Shown here: piece by piece, positions 31,236 through 33,665 of the stretch | Layout of the letters: each line of letters starts with the position of its first letter | How positions within the stretch are numbered: position 1 is the first letter of the stretch | NCBI GenBank assembly: GCA_964581355.1 | Contig: CAZOOA010000028.1 | Span: forward strand, 1-33,665 | Length of the DNA stretch: 33,665 bases | DNA from: CAZOOA01 sp964581355 | GTDB taxonomy: Bacteria > Bacillota > Dethiobacteria > DTU022 > UBA8154 | Direction of reading: 5' to 3' | Program-made: the position numbers and the translations under genes | Notes under the pieces: generated by a model | What the model saw: the letters and a program-made list of their open reading frames with translations, nothing else | Databases searched by the model: none | Told to the model about the DNA's origin: nothing

Positions 31236-33641
31236 TCACTTGATCTCCTTAAAGTAAGCGCTGATGATGGAAAAGCTGCGTTTTTCCCGCTCCCTGTAAC
31301 CGGGTTCTTCCCAGAAGTCCCAGGTGTAATGAGGAAGGTCAGCTTTAAAATCGGCTTCTCCTTGTTTTCTCGGCAGGAAGTCCATTATTTCAGCAGGAAG
31401 CTCACCTGGTTCAAAATATTCTTTTTCCGCATCCGGGGGCCAGGCATGGCTTCCCGGGTCATAGGAAAAGAGCAGGGCACCGAAGGAGATCCCTTCAGTT
31501 TCTGCCGTTTGCAGCTGGTCCCGCCCAGGGGGTTCCAGGTACGTCCCGGGGTCGTCCATGATGCGTCGTGTCGATGGGTCTGTAAAATTCAGCAGAGCCC
31601 AGGGCAGCCGCAGTTCAATCCGGTTGTTTTCTTCATCAAAATAGGCCATGGCCAGGGAATCGTACGCTTCATTATCAGGATCATAGTTACCCCGGGGCAG
31701 GATGCTCTGGTTGGTGCGGATGGCAGGAAAAACCGTGCCGTCCTCCCCGATGCGTTCCCGGTTCACAACAGGGCGAATGGTCTCCCACTGTATTTTTGCT
31801 TCAACTGTTTCTTTGTCTTCTTCGGGCCTTTTGGGCTCAATAGGGGGAGAGAAGAAACGCTCTTCCGCCCGGTTGTAGGAGGAGTTGACCAGGAACAGGG
31901 GGTCAGCCTCTCCCGTTACCAGGAGGACAAACTCCATCCCCTGGGGAAAAACAGCGTCCTGCAGGGGAAGCTCAGTTAGCCCTCTTTGGGACCCGGCGGT
32001 ATTAAAGCCGACAAGCAGACCCGTCCCGGGCGGCAGCAACACTTCGCCGGATTCCCAGGCCGGCTCCAGGCCGAGAAAGAGAAACGCTTCATTGTGGTCC
32101 ATCTGCAGGCCTTTGAAGTACCCCGGGCCAGCATCATTGGAAGGCATGTTATCCGAGGCGTCCGGGACAGGGTTACCATTCCCGGCGGGTGCATTCTGGC
32201 TTACCCGAAGGACTTCTTGATCCAAAAAAGGCTCCCGGGCCGGCTCCATGGCCAGCTGACCGTAATTTTGTTCGGGGCAGAAGGCATTTTGCCAGAAAAC
32301 GTTTCGTTCGTACGGAACCATGTATGGTTCCGTACTCCAGGTTTTTTTCACCCACTCGTCCATCAGGGCAAAAATGACCCCTCCGGCATAGCCTTCCCGC
32401 AAAATGGCTTCCATCATGCGCACAGTCATCTCTCCCTGCTCTACTTCGTCCACTCCACCGTGGTGAAAACCGTGGGGATGGACATGGGCTGTAGTCAACC
32501 CTGTAGCCATGCCAAATTCCGCCACCAGGGCCGGGTAGGGAGGGTGCACCTCCATAAATTCCTGGAGATAGGCGCCGTAACGCAGGATTCCTTCTTCATC
32601 CCTGTATTCATCATAAGAGGGCTCGTTGTTCATAAAGTCCGGGTAATTGGGATAGATATGGTACGAACCGAAAAAGCCGGCCAGGTTGGCAGGACCTTGT
32701 TCCATGTGCGCCGGGTTCACCTCGGCCATGTCATTATACGGCTCACTGTCAGGTTCCCATTCCGCCGGGTGGCCCAGGGGATCCAGGGTGGGCCAGCTGA
32801 CAAAGGATACCGGATACTGCCAACCGTAGTTGTCCACAGCATAATCCAGGGCATAATCACACATTTTGGCCAGCCAGACTTCGGTGGCGCTGGAACCTTT
32901 GACGGCCTGCACATAGCGGCCGTCAAATACATCCCGGTTTGGATTTAGTTCATCGGTCTGCAACACTTCATGGGGTTCCAGTTCCCTGCCGATGAGCACA
33001 CCCAAAACAAAAGGGGAAACATCGGCGCTGTAGTTGCCGTAGGCCCTGCCCCGGCGTGCCGGTATCTCTGCAGCACCGTGCAGGGCATCCAGGGCATAGC
33101 GGATTTCCTGTTTGTATTCCTGCAGATAATCTTCCTGGAAATAGTCGTCGTTGGGGACTTCTTCTTCAGGCCAAACCTCCTGCAAAAGCCAGATGCGCTC
33201 TTCCGGCGGCAAAGACTGGTTGTATTCCAGGAAAACCCGGTAAAAGAGGGGATCCAGCAGGGTATAGATGCGGATCACATTGGCGTTGAGCCGGGAAACC
33301 GCTTCCAGCCATCCCCGATACACCTCCCGGTCAGACGGGAACCAGGTGAAATATTTCCCGGGCAATGCAGTTCCAATGTTTACCCCTTTGAGCGTAAGGT
33401 GTTCCCATTCCCCGCCGCGGTAAACCTCGAACTGGCGTCCCCGGGTCCGTGCCGCCACGTTCACGTCGTTGATTAAAGCAGCTTCGGGTTCAAAGGTTTC
33501 TTCGACAGGCCCGGGATCATCTGCACAACCCGCCAGGATCCATAGCGGAAGCAGCAAAAAAAGACCCAGGCAAATCACAACCCGGTGACAGCTGCCTTTG
33601 CAAATATGGGAATTAAAAAAATGTATTGACCTCAATAACAA
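31236..33641 (-). CDS. Glycoside-hydrolase-like (clan GH-A type) lipoprotein
   Basis: 801 aa. A hydrophobic signal ends in the lipobox ILAGC (Cys39), so it is a surface lipoprotein. The next 350 residues look like a TIM-barrel glycosidase or transglycosidase: LKGVNIGTALPGKYFTWFPS, LNANVIRIYTLLDP, FVLGVLIGREL (candidate acid/base Glu220, with Arg where Asn is usual), YHIYPNYPDF and PALVAEFGMATG (candidate nucleophile Glu375). A large C-terminal beta-rich part (about 450-780) has no family I recognise. The start is uncertain: TTG 33641 is close to GGAG (4 bp), and TTG 33635 has a better 10-bp spacing. It may trim or transfer the polymer made by the downstream glycosyltransferase. It is 146 bp upstream of the kinase gene. 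Confidence 0.8.
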   Translation of the reverse strand: MLLRSIHFFNSHICKGSCHRVVICLGLFLLLPLWILAGCADDPGPVEETFEPEAALINDVNVAARTRGRQFEVYRGGEWEHLTLKGVNIGTALPGKYFTWFPSDREVYRGWLEAVSRLNANVIRIYTLLDPLFYRVFLEYNQSLPPEERIWLLQEVWPEEEVPNDDYFQEDYLQEYKQEIRYALDALHGAAEIPARRGRAYGNYSADVSPFVLGVLIGRELEPHEVLQTDELNPNRDVFDGRYVQAVKGSSATEVWLAKMCDYALDYAVDNYGWQYPVSFVSWPTLDPLGHPAEWEPDSEPYNDMAEVNPAHMEQGPANLAGFFGSYHIYPNYPDFMNNEPSYDEYRDEEGILRYGAYLQEFMEVHPPYPALVAEFGMATGLTTAHVHPHGFHHGGVDEVEQGEMTVRMMEAILREGYAGGVIFALMDEWVKKTWSTEPYMVPYERNVFWQNAFCPEQNYGQLAMEPAREPFLDQEVLRVSQNAPAGNGNPVPDASDNMPSNDAGPGYFKGLQMDHNEAFLFLGLEPAWESGEVLLPPGTGLLVGFNTAGSQRGLTELPLQDAVFPQGMEFVLLVTGEADPLFLVNSSYNRAEERFFSPPIEPKRPEEDKETVEAKIQWETIRPVVNRERIGEDGTVFPAIRTNQSILPRGNYDPDNEAYDSLAMAYFDEENNRIELRLPWALLNFTDPSTRRIMDDPGTYLEPPGRDQLQTAETEGISFGALLFSYDPGSHAWPPDAEKEYFEPGELPAEIMDFLPRKQGEADFKADLPHYTWDFWEEPGYREREKRSFSIISAYFKEIK

Positions 33642-33665
33642 GGTTCTCCACTCACTTCTACCTGA

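Noticed and set aside
31986..32948. 320-aa plus-strand reading frame
   Set aside because: It is the complementary shadow of the glycoside-hydrolase-like lipoprotein, lacking start signals and recognisable motifs.
1..33665. CRISPR array or prophage
   Set aside because: No regularly spaced repeats with unique spacers and no phage structural, integrase or lysis genes were seen.

Overview
The window looks like a chromosomal segment of a spore-forming, low-to-mid GC Firmicute, probably a clostridial (Peptococcaceae-like) anaerobe. The evidence is strong AGGAGG-type ribosome binding sites, a NfeD-FloA operon, AddA/AddB-type recombination genes, a PdaB-like polysaccharide deacetylase, an M50/CBS site-2 protease and copper-amine-oxidase-like surface domains. 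I cannot name the species. Much of the window is accessory or decaying DNA.

Layout. 1-790 holds repeats, a possible IS21-like end, a decayed tRNA whose anticodon (Gly GCC) disagrees with its alanine-type acceptor end, and a broken copy of the GlsB/YeaQ gene found intact at 5.5 kb. 0.8-2.7 kb has a lipoprotein, an ECF sigma factor, a broken Mrr-type endonuclease and a small unknown gene. 2.8-7.6 kb is a membrane-stress set: floA and nfeD (minus), then GlsB/YeaQ, a LapA-like protein and the site-2 protease (plus). 7.7-10.4 kb is a CheB-CheR-PAS fusion without a kinase domain. 10.8-11.7 kb is the deacetylase. 11.7-12.0 kb is a remnant ADP-ribosylglycohydrolase (ARG) with two stop codons, next to a complete IS1634-type element (12.05-14.01 kb). 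14.0-18.9 kb has an unknown gene, an addA broken by a large internal deletion, and a shortened addB-like gene. 19-21.1 kb has a GGCT-like protein, a small membrane protein and a CPBP protease. 21.3-24.0 kb is a direct duplication of an ARPP-1-like gene: both copies carry the same frameshift, one has an additional 438-bp deletion, and a RelE/AbrB-type toxin-antitoxin pair lies between them. 24.1-25.1 kb has a small protein and an exported stalk-domain protein.

25.4-33.6 kb (all minus) is the most coherent functional unit. In transcription order it has a large glycoside-hydrolase-like lipoprotein, a soluble PAS histidine kinase with a cysteine-bearing PAS domain, a receiver-only response regulator, a membrane-anchored HEAT-repeat protein, a processive family-2 glycosyltransferase and a membrane-anchored unknown protein. 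I read it as a two-component-controlled exopolysaccharide system. The glycosyltransferase is interrupted by 100 N flanked by an exact 55-bp duplication, which looks like a scaffolding artefact: removing N plus one copy restores a single frame.

The remnant ARG, the duplicated ARPP-1 genes, the broken addA and the short addB suggest that an accessory stress/ADP-ribose-related module and the AddAB pathway are being lost here, partly by deletion at short direct repeats.
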